A stretch of DNA of 64,000 bases, from NCBI RefSeq assembly GCF_020164585.1, contig NZ_JAIQZF010000007.1, positions 107,556 to 171,555 on the forward strand, given 5' to 3'. The DNA comes from Psychroflexus curvus (GTDB lineage Bacteria > Bacteroidota > Bacteroidia > Flavobacteriales > Flavobacteriaceae). Positions 9,057 to 16,859 of this stretch are shown here, one piece after another; the stretch's first letter is position 1; every line of letters begins with the position of its first letter. Under the pieces are notes generated by a model. It saw nothing but the letters and a program-made list of their open reading frames with translations, had not been told where the DNA came from and made no database searches. The position numbers and the translations under genes are program-made.

Positions 9057-11186
9057 TTATAACTCCTCGTAACCCATATTGTAAAACGTGAAGGCAAATA
9101 TATCTGCGTATTCCTGAATGATTTTAGACGTAGGCTTTCCTGCGCCATGTCCAGCATCCGTTTCGATACGTATTAAGGTTGGGTTATCTCCAGACTGCTT
9201 GCTTTGTAATTCAGCAGCAAATTTGAAACTGTGTGCAGGAACCACCCTGTCATCATGGTCTCCAGTGGTGACCAGGGTTGCAGGATATTCTGTTCCTTCT
9301 TTTATGTTATGTAAAGGTGAATAACCTCTCAAATAGTCGAACATTTCTGGACTATCTTCCGAAGTTCCATAATCATAAGCCCAGCCTGCACCAGAAGTAA
9401 AAGTATGGTAACGCAACATATCCAAAACACCAACTGCTGGTAAAGCCACCTGCATCAACTCTGGTCGTTGAGTCATCGTCGCGCCTACCAAAAGTCCACC
9501 GTTAGATCCTCCGCGAATCGCTAATTTTTCTGACGACGTGTAGTTTTCATCTATCAGATATTCGGCAGCTGCGATAAAGTCATCAAACACATTTTGCTTC
9601 TTCATCTTGATACCTGCATTATGCCACTCTTTTCCATATTCTCCGCCACCACGCAGGTTGGCAACAGCATAAATACCACCGTTTTCCAACCATACGGTAT
9701 TGGCTGTACTAAATGAAGGTGTCAACGAAATATTGAAACCGCCATATCCGTAAAGCATAGTCGGATGCGACCCGTCCAGTTCAATTCCTTTTTTATGCGT
9801 GATAATCATAGGAATTTTAGTGCCGTCCTTCGACGTGTAAAATATTTGATTGCTCACATAAGCGTCTGTATCAAAATTGATATTGGGCTTTTGATAGACT
9901 TCAGAAGTCCCGTTGTCTGGGTCATATTTATAAATGGTGCCGGGGGTTGTATAGTTCGTAAACGAATAGTAAAGCTCTTCAGCCTCCTCTTTTCCGCCAA
10001 AACCACCAACAGAACCAGCTCCAGGGAGCTCTACTTCCCTCACGAGCTCGCCATCATAATTATATTGCTTCACTTTAGAAACGGCATCTACCATATATTC
10101 TGCAAAAATGTATCCGGCTCCTGTGGAAGGTGACAATACATTTTTAGTTTCAGGAATAAAATCTACCCAATTTTCTGGCTGAGGCGAACTCGCCTCTACA
10201 GTTACTATTTTTTTGTTGGGAGCTCCTTTATCTGTCACCAGGAACAGCTTATTTCCCTTATTATCAATTACATAAACGTCACTGTCATAAGTGTCGATAA
10301 CGCTTACAAAATCAGAATTTGACTTGGTCAAATCTTTTATCATCAATCGATTTCCCGAAGTTGATTTGGATGCCGAAACAATCAAATAGCGATTGTCTTC
10401 AGTCACACTTCCAGACACATACCTGTGTTTTTGTTCTTCTGTTCCACCATAAATCAATTCGTCCTCGCTTTGTGGAGTTCCTAATTCGTGATAGTAAAGC
10501 TTGTGCTGATCTGTTTTTGCAGATAATTCGCTTCCTTCAGGCTTGTCGTAGCTGGAGTAATAGAACCCGTCTTTATCCTTCCATGAGATGCCACTAAACT
10601 TCACATCTACAATGGTATCCCCTTTTTGTTCTTTGGTTTCTGCATCCAGGACAATGATTTTTCTCCAGTCGCTTCCACCTTCAGAAATAGAATAAGCCAG
10701 CAATTCACCATCTTCTGTAAAACTCATTCCTGCCATAGAAGTGGTTCCGTCTTCACTAAATGTATTAGGGTTCAAAAACACCTGCGCCTCTTCAGGACTT
10801 TCATCATTCTTATACCGGTAATAAACCGATTGGTTTTGTAATCCGTCGTTTTTAGAAAAATAAGTGTAGTCGCCTCTTTTGAAAGGCGCTCCAATTTTTT
10901 CATAATTCCAAACCTCAGTCAATCTCTGTTTTAAGGAATCGCGGTAAGGAATGCTCTCAAGATAACCAAAGGTTAAATCATTTTGAGCTTTCACCCATTC
11001 CTCTGTTTCATCGCTTCGGTCATTTTCGAGCCAGCGGTAAGGGTCCTTCACATTCGTGTCGAAATAAGAATCTACACTGTCGACTTGTTTAGTTTCTGGG
11101 TATGTCAATGTTGCTTGATTTTTTTTACCATCATTACAGGAAGCCAGGAGGCAAACAGCTGCAATAGGCATGAGTATGTGTTTCAT
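9057..11186 (-). CDS. Prolyl oligopeptidase family serine peptidase (S9), lipoprotein
   Basis: 709 residues from the ATG at 11186. A longer open frame upstream starts at a TTG and would bury the signal peptide, so the later start is preferred: it gives a lipoprotein signal with lipobox LASC at Cys17. The N-terminal part is a seven-bladed beta-propeller and the C-terminal part an alpha/beta hydrolase with the triad Ser561 (GGSNGG), Asp645 (GDHDDRV) and His680 (AGHGAGK). S9A enzymes cleave short peptides after proline. A hairpin lies downstream and the gene is probably monocistronic. Confidence 0.92.
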   Translation of the reverse strand: MKHILMPIAAVCLLASCNDGKKNQATLTYPETKQVDSVDSYFDTNVKDPYRWLENDRSDETEEWVKAQNDLTFGYLESIPYRDSLKQRLTEVWNYEKIGAPFKRGDYTYFSKNDGLQNQSVYYRYKNDESPEEAQVFLNPNTFSEDGTTSMAGMSFTEDGELLAYSISEGGSDWRKIIVLDAETKEQKGDTIVDVKFSGISWKDKDGFYYSSYDKPEGSELSAKTDQHKLYYHELGTPQSEDELIYGGTEEQKHRYVSGSVTEDNRYLIVSASKSTSGNRLMIKDLTKSNSDFVSVIDTYDSDVYVIDNKGNKLFLVTDKGAPNKKIVTVEASSPQPENWVDFIPETKNVLSPSTGAGYIFAEYMVDAVSKVKQYNYDGELVREVELPGAGSVGGFGGKEEAEELYYSFTNYTTPGTIYKYDPDNGTSEVYQKPNINFDTDAYVSNQIFYTSKDGTKIPMIITHKKGIELDGSHPTMLYGYGGFNISLTPSFSTANTVWLENGGIYAVANLRGGGEYGKEWHNAGIKMKKQNVFDDFIAAAEYLIDENYTSSEKLAIRGGSNGGLLVGATMTQRPELMQVALPAVGVLDMLRYHTFTSGAGWAYDYGTSEDSPEMFDYLRGYSPLHNIKEGTEYPATLVTTGDHDDRVVPAHSFKFAAELQSKQSGDNPTLIRIETDAGHGAGKPTSKIIQEYADIFAFTFYNMGYEEL

Positions 11187-11510
11187 TGGTTTTGGTTTTG
11201 GCCGTAAATATAGCGAATCATAGCCATCTGCCATAAGGCTTTGTTTTATATTTACTGGTGAACTAAATTTAAAAAACAAAGACCAAGACAAAAACGAAAG
11301 CATAAATTAACGGATAAATTTCTCCGCCTCAGGCAGATTAGGAGGTTTTTCAACTGGTGAACTGATCAACTGGTTAGTGGTCTACTGGAAAGAGATTCTC
11401 CACCCCGATACTCTAGGTTCAGGAGGACAATGACTCGCCAGTACACGAGCGAAAATCTCGCATCAGCAATAATTAAGTTTTGATGAAATTCAGATTAGGC
11501 ACGGAATTAA
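11187..11510. other. Non-coding spacer with short dispersed repeats
   Basis: No convincing gene. At 11349-11390 there is a run of the motif AACTGGT(G/C)AACTG that recurs at 36579 and 49168. A short GC-rich inverted pattern (CCGCCTCAGGCAG) lies near 11324. The rest looks like ordinary AT-rich spacer. Confidence 0.6.
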
Positions 11511-11512
11511 AA

Positions 11513-11545
11513 AAACCGCCTTTCAGAAGTTCCAAAAGGCGGTTT
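11513..11545. terminator. Intrinsic terminator after asd
   Basis: AAACCGCCTTT at 11513-11523 pairs with AAAGGCGGTTT at 11535-11545, with A- and T-rich flanks. It lies just after the asd stop on the minus strand. Confidence 0.85.
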
Positions 11546-11567
11546 AATATTGAATAATTTCGAAAGC

Positions 11568-12560
11568 TTAAGCTTTAAAACGAGTCGTTAAAAGAAATTC
11601 AGCGATTTGTACGGCGTTGGTTGCCGCACCTTTTCTTAAATTATCTGAAACAATCCACATATTAAGTGCATTGTCTCTGGTGAAATCTCTTCGGATTCTC
11701 CCTATAAAGACATCGTTTTTGCCATGCGCGTAAATTGGCATTGGGTAGGTATTGACTCCAGGATTATCTTGAAGCGTGATGCCCTCTGTCTCACTTAAAA
11801 GCTTCTTGACATCTAATACTTCGAATGCCTTTTTGAATTCGATATTAACCGATTCCGAATGGCCTCCAACAACTGGAATTCTGACTGCCGTGGCTGCCAC
11901 TTTTACGCTATCATCCGATAAGATCTTTTTGGTTTCATTGGTCAGTTTCATCTCTTCCTTGGTATAGTCGTTTTCCAAAAACACATCACAATGCGGGATT
12001 GCATTTTTATGAATCGGATACGGATACGCCATTTCGCCTGTTTTCCCTGCATATTCGTTCTCCAGTTGCTCAACAGCTTTTACTCCTGTACCTGTAATAG
12101 ACTGGTAAGTCGAAATGACAACCCTGTCAATTTCGTAGGCTTTATGCAGTGGCTGTAAAGCCATAACCAACTGAATTGTAGAACAGTTAGGGTTAGCGAT
12201 AATTAAATCTTCTTCTGTGATTTCTGAAGCATTTATTTCTGGAACCACCAATTTCTTATTGGGATCCATACGCCATGCCGATGAATTATCGATCACAGTT
12301 GTGCCTGCTTCTGCAAATTTTGGCGCCCACTCCAAAGAGGTATCGCCACCAGCAGAGAACAAAGCAATTTCTGGTTTTCGTTTCACTGCGTCTGCTAAGC
12401 TTACAACCTTATAAGACTTGTCCTTATAACTAATTGACTTGCCTACCGACTTCTCTGAAGCCACAGGAATTAACTCAGTTAAAGGAAAATTACGCTCCGC
12501 AAGAATCTGGAGCATCACTTGGCCTACCATTCCGGTAGCGCCTACAACAGCTACTTTCAT
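11568..12560 (-). CDS. asd: Aspartate-semialdehyde dehydrogenase
   Basis: 330 residues, the usual length. It makes aspartate semialdehyde from aspartyl phosphate with NADPH, the branch point to lysine/diaminopimelate, threonine and methionine. The NADP-binding loop VGATGMVGQ is at the N terminus and the catalytic cysteine is in NPNCSTIQLV (about residue 127). Later motifs GGHSESVNIEF and the basic RIRRD near 290 are typical. It is transcribed alone between two terminators/promoters, divergent from the ABC-F gene. Confidence 0.95.
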   Translation of the reverse strand: MKVAVVGATGMVGQVMLQILAERNFPLTELIPVASEKSVGKSISYKDKSYKVVSLADAVKRKPEIALFSAGGDTSLEWAPKFAEAGTTVIDNSSAWRMDPNKKLVVPEINASEITEEDLIIANPNCSTIQLVMALQPLHKAYEIDRVVISTYQSITGTGVKAVEQLENEYAGKTGEMAYPYPIHKNAIPHCDVFLENDYTKEEMKLTNETKKILSDDSVKVAATAVRIPVVGGHSESVNIEFKKAFEVLDVKKLLSETEGITLQDNPGVNTYPMPIYAHGKNDVFIGRIRRDFTRDNALNMWIVSDNLRKGAATNAVQIAEFLLTTRFKA

Positions 12561-12592
12561 TTGAATTTGCTTTTAAAGATTTAATGAAACGG

Positions 12593-12600
12593 CAAAATTA
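12593..12600 (-). promoter_or_regulatory. -7 promoter element for asd
   Basis: Read on the minus strand this is TAATTTTG, a full match to TAnnTTTG, about 33 bases before the asd start. No clear -33 TTTG is at the ideal spacing, so the site is moderate. Confidence 0.5.
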
Positions 12601-12697
12601 AACTTTTGAAATGAAGTGGTTGCCTGATTTTGATATAATTATGTCGAATTGATATCCAATATAAAGCTAAGGATTAGCTATTTCAAGCGAACTTGAG

Positions 12698-12705
12698 TAC
12701 TTTTG
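12698..12705 (+). promoter_or_regulatory. -7 promoter element for the ABC-F gene
   Basis: TACTTTTG matches the Bacteroidetes -7 consensus. It lies inside the longest possible reading frame (from a TTG at 12693), which argues that translation starts further down, at 12720. Confidence 0.65.
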
Positions 12706-12719
12706 CAAAAAATATAGCA

Positions 12720-14591
12720 TTGAATTATTTATCGGTTGAAGAAGTTTCTAAATCTTACGGCACGCTCGAGCTCTTTGAGAATTTATCATTTGGCATAAGC
12801 CAAGGTCAAAAAATAGCCCTTATTGCCAAAAACGGGACGGGGAAAACCACCTTACTTGACATTATATCGGGAAAAGAAGCCCCGGACAATGGCCAGGTGG
12901 TGTACAGAAAAGGCGTAAAAATTGGCTTTTTACCTCAGGAGCCTGACTTAGAGCCTACCTTTAGTGTTGAAGAAACTATCCTCTCTTCTGATAATGAAAT
13001 CCTGAGCATTATTAATGCTTACGAAAAAGCATTGCAAAATCCCGATGACGCCGAAGCTTACCAAAAGGCGTTTGACCAGATGGAAGCGAAGCAAGCCTGG
13101 GATTTTGAAACTACCTACCGACAAATTCTTTCCAAACTGAAATTAGACGACTTATCCAAAAAGGTGAGTGACTTATCTGGCGGACAAAAGAAACGTTTGG
13201 CACTCGCCAATCTTTTGCTGGGAAAACCAGATTTACTGATTCTCGATGAGCCTACCAACCACCTGGATCTTGAAATGATTGAATGGCTGGAAGAATTCTT
13301 AAAAAGTGAAAACCTGACCTTGTTTATGGTCACTCACGACCGGTACTTCCTGGATAGGGTGTGTAACCATATCATAGAACTGGAAGACAAAACTTTATAC
13401 AATTACAAAGGGAACTACAGCTACTACGTTGAAAAACGAGCTGAACGTATTGAGGTAGAACAAACCACAACGGCTAAGGCAAAACAACTCTACAAGAAAG
13501 AACTGGACTGGATGCGACGTCAGCCGAAGGCGAGAACCACCAAGTCCAAATCCAGAATTGAAAGCTTTGGAGAGATCAAAGACAGAGCAGGGAAACGTCG
13601 AAGTGACCATAAAGTTGAGCTTGAAATTAATATGGAGCGTCTGGGCTCCAAGGTTTTAGAAATGCATCACGTCTCCAAAGGTTTTGAAGACAATTACCTC
13701 TTTCAGGATTTCGATTACATATTTAAGAAAAACGAACGCATCGGTATTATTGGGAAAAATGGAACTGGTAAATCCACCTTCCTAAATGTTTTGACTGGGG
13801 GCTTAACAACAGACCAGGGAAAGGTGGTTCATGGTGAAACGCTAAAAATTGGTTATTACACTCAAGGGGGTATTCAAGCCAAAGAAGGCCAAAAAGTCAT
13901 CGAAGTGATTCGTGATTATGGTGATTACATTCCCTTATCCAAAGGAAGACAAATTTCAGCGTCACAATTACTGGAGAAATTCTTATTCGATCGTAAAAAG
14001 CAATATGATTTTGTTGAAAAGCTAAGTGGTGGTGAGAAAAAACGCTTATATCTATGTACGGTGTTGATCCAGAATCCCAACTTTTTAATTCTCGATGAGC
14101 CTACCAACGATCTCGATATTGTAACTCTGAATGTGCTTGAAAATTTCCTTTTAGACTTCCCCGGCTGTCTTATTGTGGTGAGTCACGACAGGTATTTTAT
14201 GGATAAAATCGTAGATCACCTGTTTGTGTTTGGCGAAGGCAAGATCACAGATTTTCCAGGAAACTATTCCGATTACAGAGATTTAAAAGCCTTGGAGCTG
14301 GAAGCTAAATACGAAGAAAGCAGTCAAACCTCTTCTGAAACCCCGACCAAATCCAAACCGAATACAGAGCCAAAAAACAAACTCAGCTTCAACGAGCAAA
14401 AGACCTATAAAAAGCTGGAAAAGGAAATCAGTACCCTGGAAAAGAAAAAGGAAAAGCTCGAAGCCGAATTCCTTAAAGACTTAAGTCCGGAAGAGATTAA
14501 AGAAAAGACCATGGCGCTTCAAAACATCCAGACCGAACTGGAAGATAAAACAGAGCAATGGTTTGAGTTGTCTATGAAATTGGAGGCTTAA
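12720..14591 (+). CDS. ABC-F family ATPase (Uup-like)
   Basis: 623 residues from the TTG at 12720, giving MNYLSVEEVSKSYG, the usual start of flavobacterial homologs; the alternative TTG at 12693 would overlap the -7 promoter box. Two ABC domains follow each other with no membrane helices: Walker A motifs AKNGTGKTTLL and GKNGTGKSTFL, signatures LSGGQKKRL and LSGGEKKRL, Walker B ILDEPTNHLD and ILDEPTNDLD. A lysine/glutamate-rich coiled-coil C-terminal domain (from about residue 535) resembles that of Uup. ABC-F proteins act on the ribosome or, for Uup, in DNA transposon excision and ribosome work; the precise role here is not fixed. Confidence 0.9.
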   Translation: MNYLSVEEVSKSYGTLELFENLSFGISQGQKIALIAKNGTGKTTLLDIISGKEAPDNGQVVYRKGVKIGFLPQEPDLEPTFSVEETILSSDNEILSIINAYEKALQNPDDAEAYQKAFDQMEAKQAWDFETTYRQILSKLKLDDLSKKVSDLSGGQKKRLALANLLLGKPDLLILDEPTNHLDLEMIEWLEEFLKSENLTLFMVTHDRYFLDRVCNHIIELEDKTLYNYKGNYSYYVEKRAERIEVEQTTTAKAKQLYKKELDWMRRQPKARTTKSKSRIESFGEIKDRAGKRRSDHKVELEINMERLGSKVLEMHHVSKGFEDNYLFQDFDYIFKKNERIGIIGKNGTGKSTFLNVLTGGLTTDQGKVVHGETLKIGYYTQGGIQAKEGQKVIEVIRDYGDYIPLSKGRQISASQLLEKFLFDRKKQYDFVEKLSGGEKKRLYLCTVLIQNPNFLILDEPTNDLDIVTLNVLENFLLDFPGCLIVVSHDRYFMDKIVDHLFVFGEGKITDFPGNYSDYRDLKALELEAKYEESSQTSSETPTKSKPNTEPKNKLSFNEQKTYKKLEKEISTLEKKKEKLEAEFLKDLSPEEIKEKTMALQNIQTELEDKTEQWFELSMKLEA

Positions 14592-14657
14592 GGGTTTTCA
14601 CGATGTTTAATGATTTATCCGGAAAAATCATTTCTATGTATTGAAAAGGATGTTTGT

Positions 14658-14665
14658 TATATTTG
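14658..14665 (+). promoter_or_regulatory. -7 promoter element for the toxin-antitoxin pair
   Basis: TATATTTG matches TAnnTTTG and lies about 44 bases before the antitoxin ATG. A TTG at 14641 is closer than usual (14 bases), so only the -7 part is convincing. Confidence 0.5.
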
Positions 14666-14708
14666 AGTAGACGATAATTGTTATTGGAATTTTAGAACTA
14701 AGGGAGAA

Positions 14709-14930
14709 ATGAAGATGTCGATTTCTGAAGTCGATGATAAGTTTTTGCTCATGGTGGATTCACTTTATGAAACCTACTCTAAAAATTCGGAAGATGACTT
14801 TTTTGATGAATTGCCAAAAGAAGTACAAGATTTACTTGAATTAAGCAGAAAAGAAGCTGACCAAGGCAAACTTACATCTCATCAAACAATAAGAGAAAAG
14901 TATAGAAAGAAATTCGATGTCTCCGAATAA
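14709..14930 (+). CDS. Putative antitoxin of a RelE/ParE-type module
   Basis: 73 residues, strongly acidic in the middle (NSEDDFFDELPKEVQDLLELS) with a basic end (TIREKYRKKFDVSE). Small addiction-module antitoxins of Bacteroidota have this helix pattern, with the 'ELS..EAD.GK.TSHQ....KY..KF' ending. The last 14 bases overlap the start of the toxin frame, which is the normal layout of such a pair. A second ATG (codon 3) is possible. Antitoxins of this type bind the toxin and their own promoter. Confidence 0.7.
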   Translation: MKMSISEVDDKFLLMVDSLYETYSKNSEDDFFDELPKEVQDLLELSRKEADQGKLTSHQTIREKYRKKFDVSE

Positions 14931-15242
14931 GTCGTACCGAGTTAACTGGACGCTATTAGCAGAGGAATCTTTCAGCAGAGAGCTGGAATTCATCAATTTA
15001 AAATGGAATACTAAAGAATTCCTCAAGTTCATGGAGATGGTGGATGATATTGTGGAAAAACTTCAATCTGGAATTATCGAAGGAAGTAGCTCCGAGAAAA
15101 ATCTAAGATGAATCGTAGTATAAAACAAACCACTTTATTTTTTGAAAAATTAGAACAGGATCAGCAAATTAATTTATTGTTATTCTGGAATAACAAAAGC
15201 GATCCTAAAGATCTAAATGAATTACTTGATTTTTATAAGTAA
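14917..15242 (+). pseudogene. RelE/ParE-like toxin broken by a frameshift
   Basis: The first frame (14917-15111) encodes 64 residues beginning MSPNKSYRVNWTLLAEESF, typical for the N-terminal half of a ParE/RelE toxin, then stops at TGA (15109). A second frame, 15108-15242, continues NRSIKQTTLFFEKLEQD and INLLLFWNNKSDPKDL, which is the normal C-terminal half of such toxins. A -1 shift near the A-run at 15096-15100 would join them to about 107 residues, the usual length. The two frames overlap as ATGA. This is most simply a frameshift mutation that inactivates the toxin; programmed slippage or a sequencing error are possible alternatives. Confidence 0.75.
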
Positions 15243-15282
15243 TCCAAAACTAAAAACCCTCTATTATTTGAAAGTTGGAAGC

Positions 15283-15444
15283 TTAGGCGTTTTCCTCTTC
15301 CTGCTTTTCTTTTCGTTCTTTCTTGCTGGCTTTTGAGATATAATAAATCACAAAACCCACCAGACTTACAATGACGAGTCCAAAAATAGCGGTCATGATA
15401 AAAGCCCCGTTTGACCAATTGACGAAAAGTGTTTGTAGAAACAT
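15283..15444 (-). CDS. Small single-helix membrane protein
   Basis: 53 residues from an ATG at 15444: a hydrophobic segment at about 15-35 (AFIMTAIFGLVIVSLVGFVIYY) is followed by a highly charged tail rich in Lys and Glu (KASKKERKEKQEEENA). A different, longer frame on the same strand has no such organisation, so this one is preferred. Topology would be N-out with a cytoplasmic tail. It stands alone between the toxin remnant and a methyltransferase gene. Function unknown. Confidence 0.65.
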   Translation of the reverse strand: MFLQTLFVNWSNGAFIMTAIFGLVIVSLVGFVIYYISKASKKERKEKQEEENA

Positions 15445-15517
15445 ATTTAGATATTTTATGCAATTTTACCGCTTGATAGGATCAAAAAGTATGATTTTTG
15501 TCAGTTAAATGTAACTA

Positions 15518-16345
15518 ATGTGGTTTAAAGCAAAAGCATTTCTAAAATTTCTATGGCATTCCAAAAATCAACATGGAATCCATTCTCCTTTTGTATATAA
15601 GTTGATTACCAAATGCTTCTACAATAAGAAACATTTTGAAGCTTATGAACTTTGGGACAAAGCTAAAAAGGACGTTTTAGAGTCTGGTAAAGTCCTGCAA
15701 GTGCAGGATGTCGGAGCCGGGTCTAAAATCTTTAAAAGTAATTTGAGACTCGTTTCTAAAATCGCCAAACACGTCTCCATTTCTCGAAAACGGGCCAGAC
15801 TGATGATTCGGCTTGTGGATTATCTGTCTGTAAAAAACGCACTCGAGCTTGGGACTTCCATAGGTTTGGGGAGCGTCAGCATAGCGGGTTCCGGTCAGGC
15901 TCATTTAACAACCATTGAAGCTTGTTCGGCGACTTCAGCCTATGCTCAAAGCCTGTTTGAAACCTTGAAACTTACGAATATCACCCGTATCCATTCCTCT
16001 TTTGCTGAAAGTCTTGCAGAATTAGACCCGCCCGCGTGTCTTGGACGGGCCCACCTGCGTGTCTTGAACGGGCAGGCAGGATTCGAAGAAAAATTCGATC
16101 TGATTTTTATCGACGGACATCACGATGGCGAGGCTACGCTGAAGTATTTTGAAAGTCTGCTTAAACATAAACACAACGATTCTTTGTTTATTTTTGATGA
16201 TATTCACTGGTCACCATCTATGGAAATGGCCTGGAAGCAGATCAAAGCTCATGAAGAAGTTCAGGTCACGATTGACACCTTTCAGTGGGGGCTTGTGTTT
16301 TTCAGAAAAGAACAGGTCAAACAGGACTTTGTGATTCGCGTTTGA
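15518..16345 (+). CDS. Class I SAM-dependent methyltransferase with an in-frame repeat insertion
   Basis: 275 residues. The glycine-rich SAM-binding loop is ALELGTSIGLGSVSIAG (about 109-125), with the later acidic motif FDLIFIDGHHDGEATLKYF, as in the O-methyltransferase/CmoB-like class used on small molecules. The substrate is not known. Residues 171-188 (PPACLGRAHLRVLNGQAG) are encoded by a GC-rich 54-bp repeat at 16028-16081 and interrupt the link between ...SLAELD and EEKFDLIF. The insertion keeps the frame, and a nearly identical peptide occurs in the hydrolase at 48324-49154. Whether the enzyme still works is unknown; the insertion falls in a loop before a core strand. Confidence 0.85.
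   Translation: MWFKAKAFLKFLWHSKNQHGIHSPFVYKLITKCFYNKKHFEAYELWDKAKKDVLESGKVLQVQDVGAGSKIFKSNLRLVSKIAKHVSISRKRARLMIRLVDYLSVKNALELGTSIGLGSVSIAGSGQAHLTTIEACSATSAYAQSLFETLKLTNITRIHSSFAESLAELDPPACLGRAHLRVLNGQAGFEEKFDLIFIDGHHDGEATLKYFESLLKHKHNDSLFIFDDIHWSPSMEMAWKQIKAHEEVQVTIDTFQWGLVFFRKEQVKQDFVIRV
16028..16081 (+). repeat. GC-rich 54-bp repeat inserted in a coding region
   Basis: The segment is far richer in GC than its host gene. It contains a 17-base unit (GCGTGTCTTGRACGGGC) twice, at 16034 and 16057. It matches 45 of 54 bases with the minus strand of 48786-48839 by hand alignment. Both copies are read in the same frame. Confidence 0.9.
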
Positions 16346-16365
16346 TTATATGCTGGAGTATGAAC

Positions 16366-16450
16366 GCCATATGTTGTACCTACGGCACAAAGGTATCCGA
16401 TTCTCCCTATTCTTGTCACCGACATGAAGTCCCTAACGGGACTGACCCAC
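16366..16450. repeat. Dispersed element of the GTACCTACGGCAC / GTCCCTAACGGGAC type
   Basis: Two short palindromes, GTACCTACGGCAC near 16377 and GTCCCTAACGGGAC near 16429, sit about 50 bases apart. The same pair, with CATATGGCGTACC in front and GTCCCTAGCGGGAC at the end, occurs at 20694-20766 and 21032-21104. This lies in the non-coding stretch 16346-16621, which holds nothing else I recognise. Confidence 0.7.
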
Positions 16451-16621
16451 ATACGATTTATAGTTAAATCTGAGATCTGACTGAATCCTTTCAATCTTTA
16501 CGTCTCTGCAGCAAATAAAAAACATTACCAGAACGCATGAGGGTAAACAGAAAGTTCTAAGTGATAAAAACTATCTTACCTCAGCTTTCAAAAAAAAGTT
16601 ATGTTTATAAAAATTTAAATC

Positions 16622-16798
16622 ATGCTCGAGCAATTCTCACCAGACACACAGTTTATTATCGTTATTATAATTATCGCCGTGCTTTTCCTCTTAGTGTTTT
16701 TTAATAATAAGCGCAATAAGCAAAAACAATACGGCCGGAAAAACAGAGATTTCAGACGAAATTTCTACGAGAAAAAACAAAATAAAAAGGAAGATTAA
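16622..16798 (+). CDS. Small single-helix membrane protein
   Basis: 58 residues: a short N terminus (MLEQFSPDTQ), one strongly hydrophobic helix (FIIVIIIIAVLFLLVFF, about 11-27) and a very basic tail with many Lys, Arg and Asn. Small basic single-pass proteins of this kind occur in flavobacteria next to housekeeping genes, without known function. It is 60 bases before mfd, but mfd has its own -7 box, so co-transcription is uncertain. Confidence 0.65.
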   Translation: MLEQFSPDTQFIIVIIIIAVLFLLVFFNNKRNKQKQYGRKNRDFRRNFYEKKQNKKED

Positions 16799-16845
16799 AA
16801 TTTTTCACTTCCCTAAGTCAAGCTTACGCATTTGAGTTTTTCTAG

Positions 16846-16853
16846 TATCTTTG
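16846..16853 (+). promoter_or_regulatory. -7 promoter element for mfd
   Basis: TATCTTTG matches TAnnTTTG. The ATG of mfd begins seven bases after it, so the transcript would be leaderless or nearly so. This also rules out the in-frame TTG at 16851 as the start. Confidence 0.6.
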
Positions 16854-16859
16854 CGCCCG

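Noticed and set aside
9765..10133. 122-codon plus-strand frame
   Set aside because: Antisense to the conserved prolyl oligopeptidase gene; no family features.
15233..15463. 76-codon reverse frame
   Set aside because: Shifted relative to the 53-codon gene at 15283-15444, which has a clear membrane helix and charged tail.
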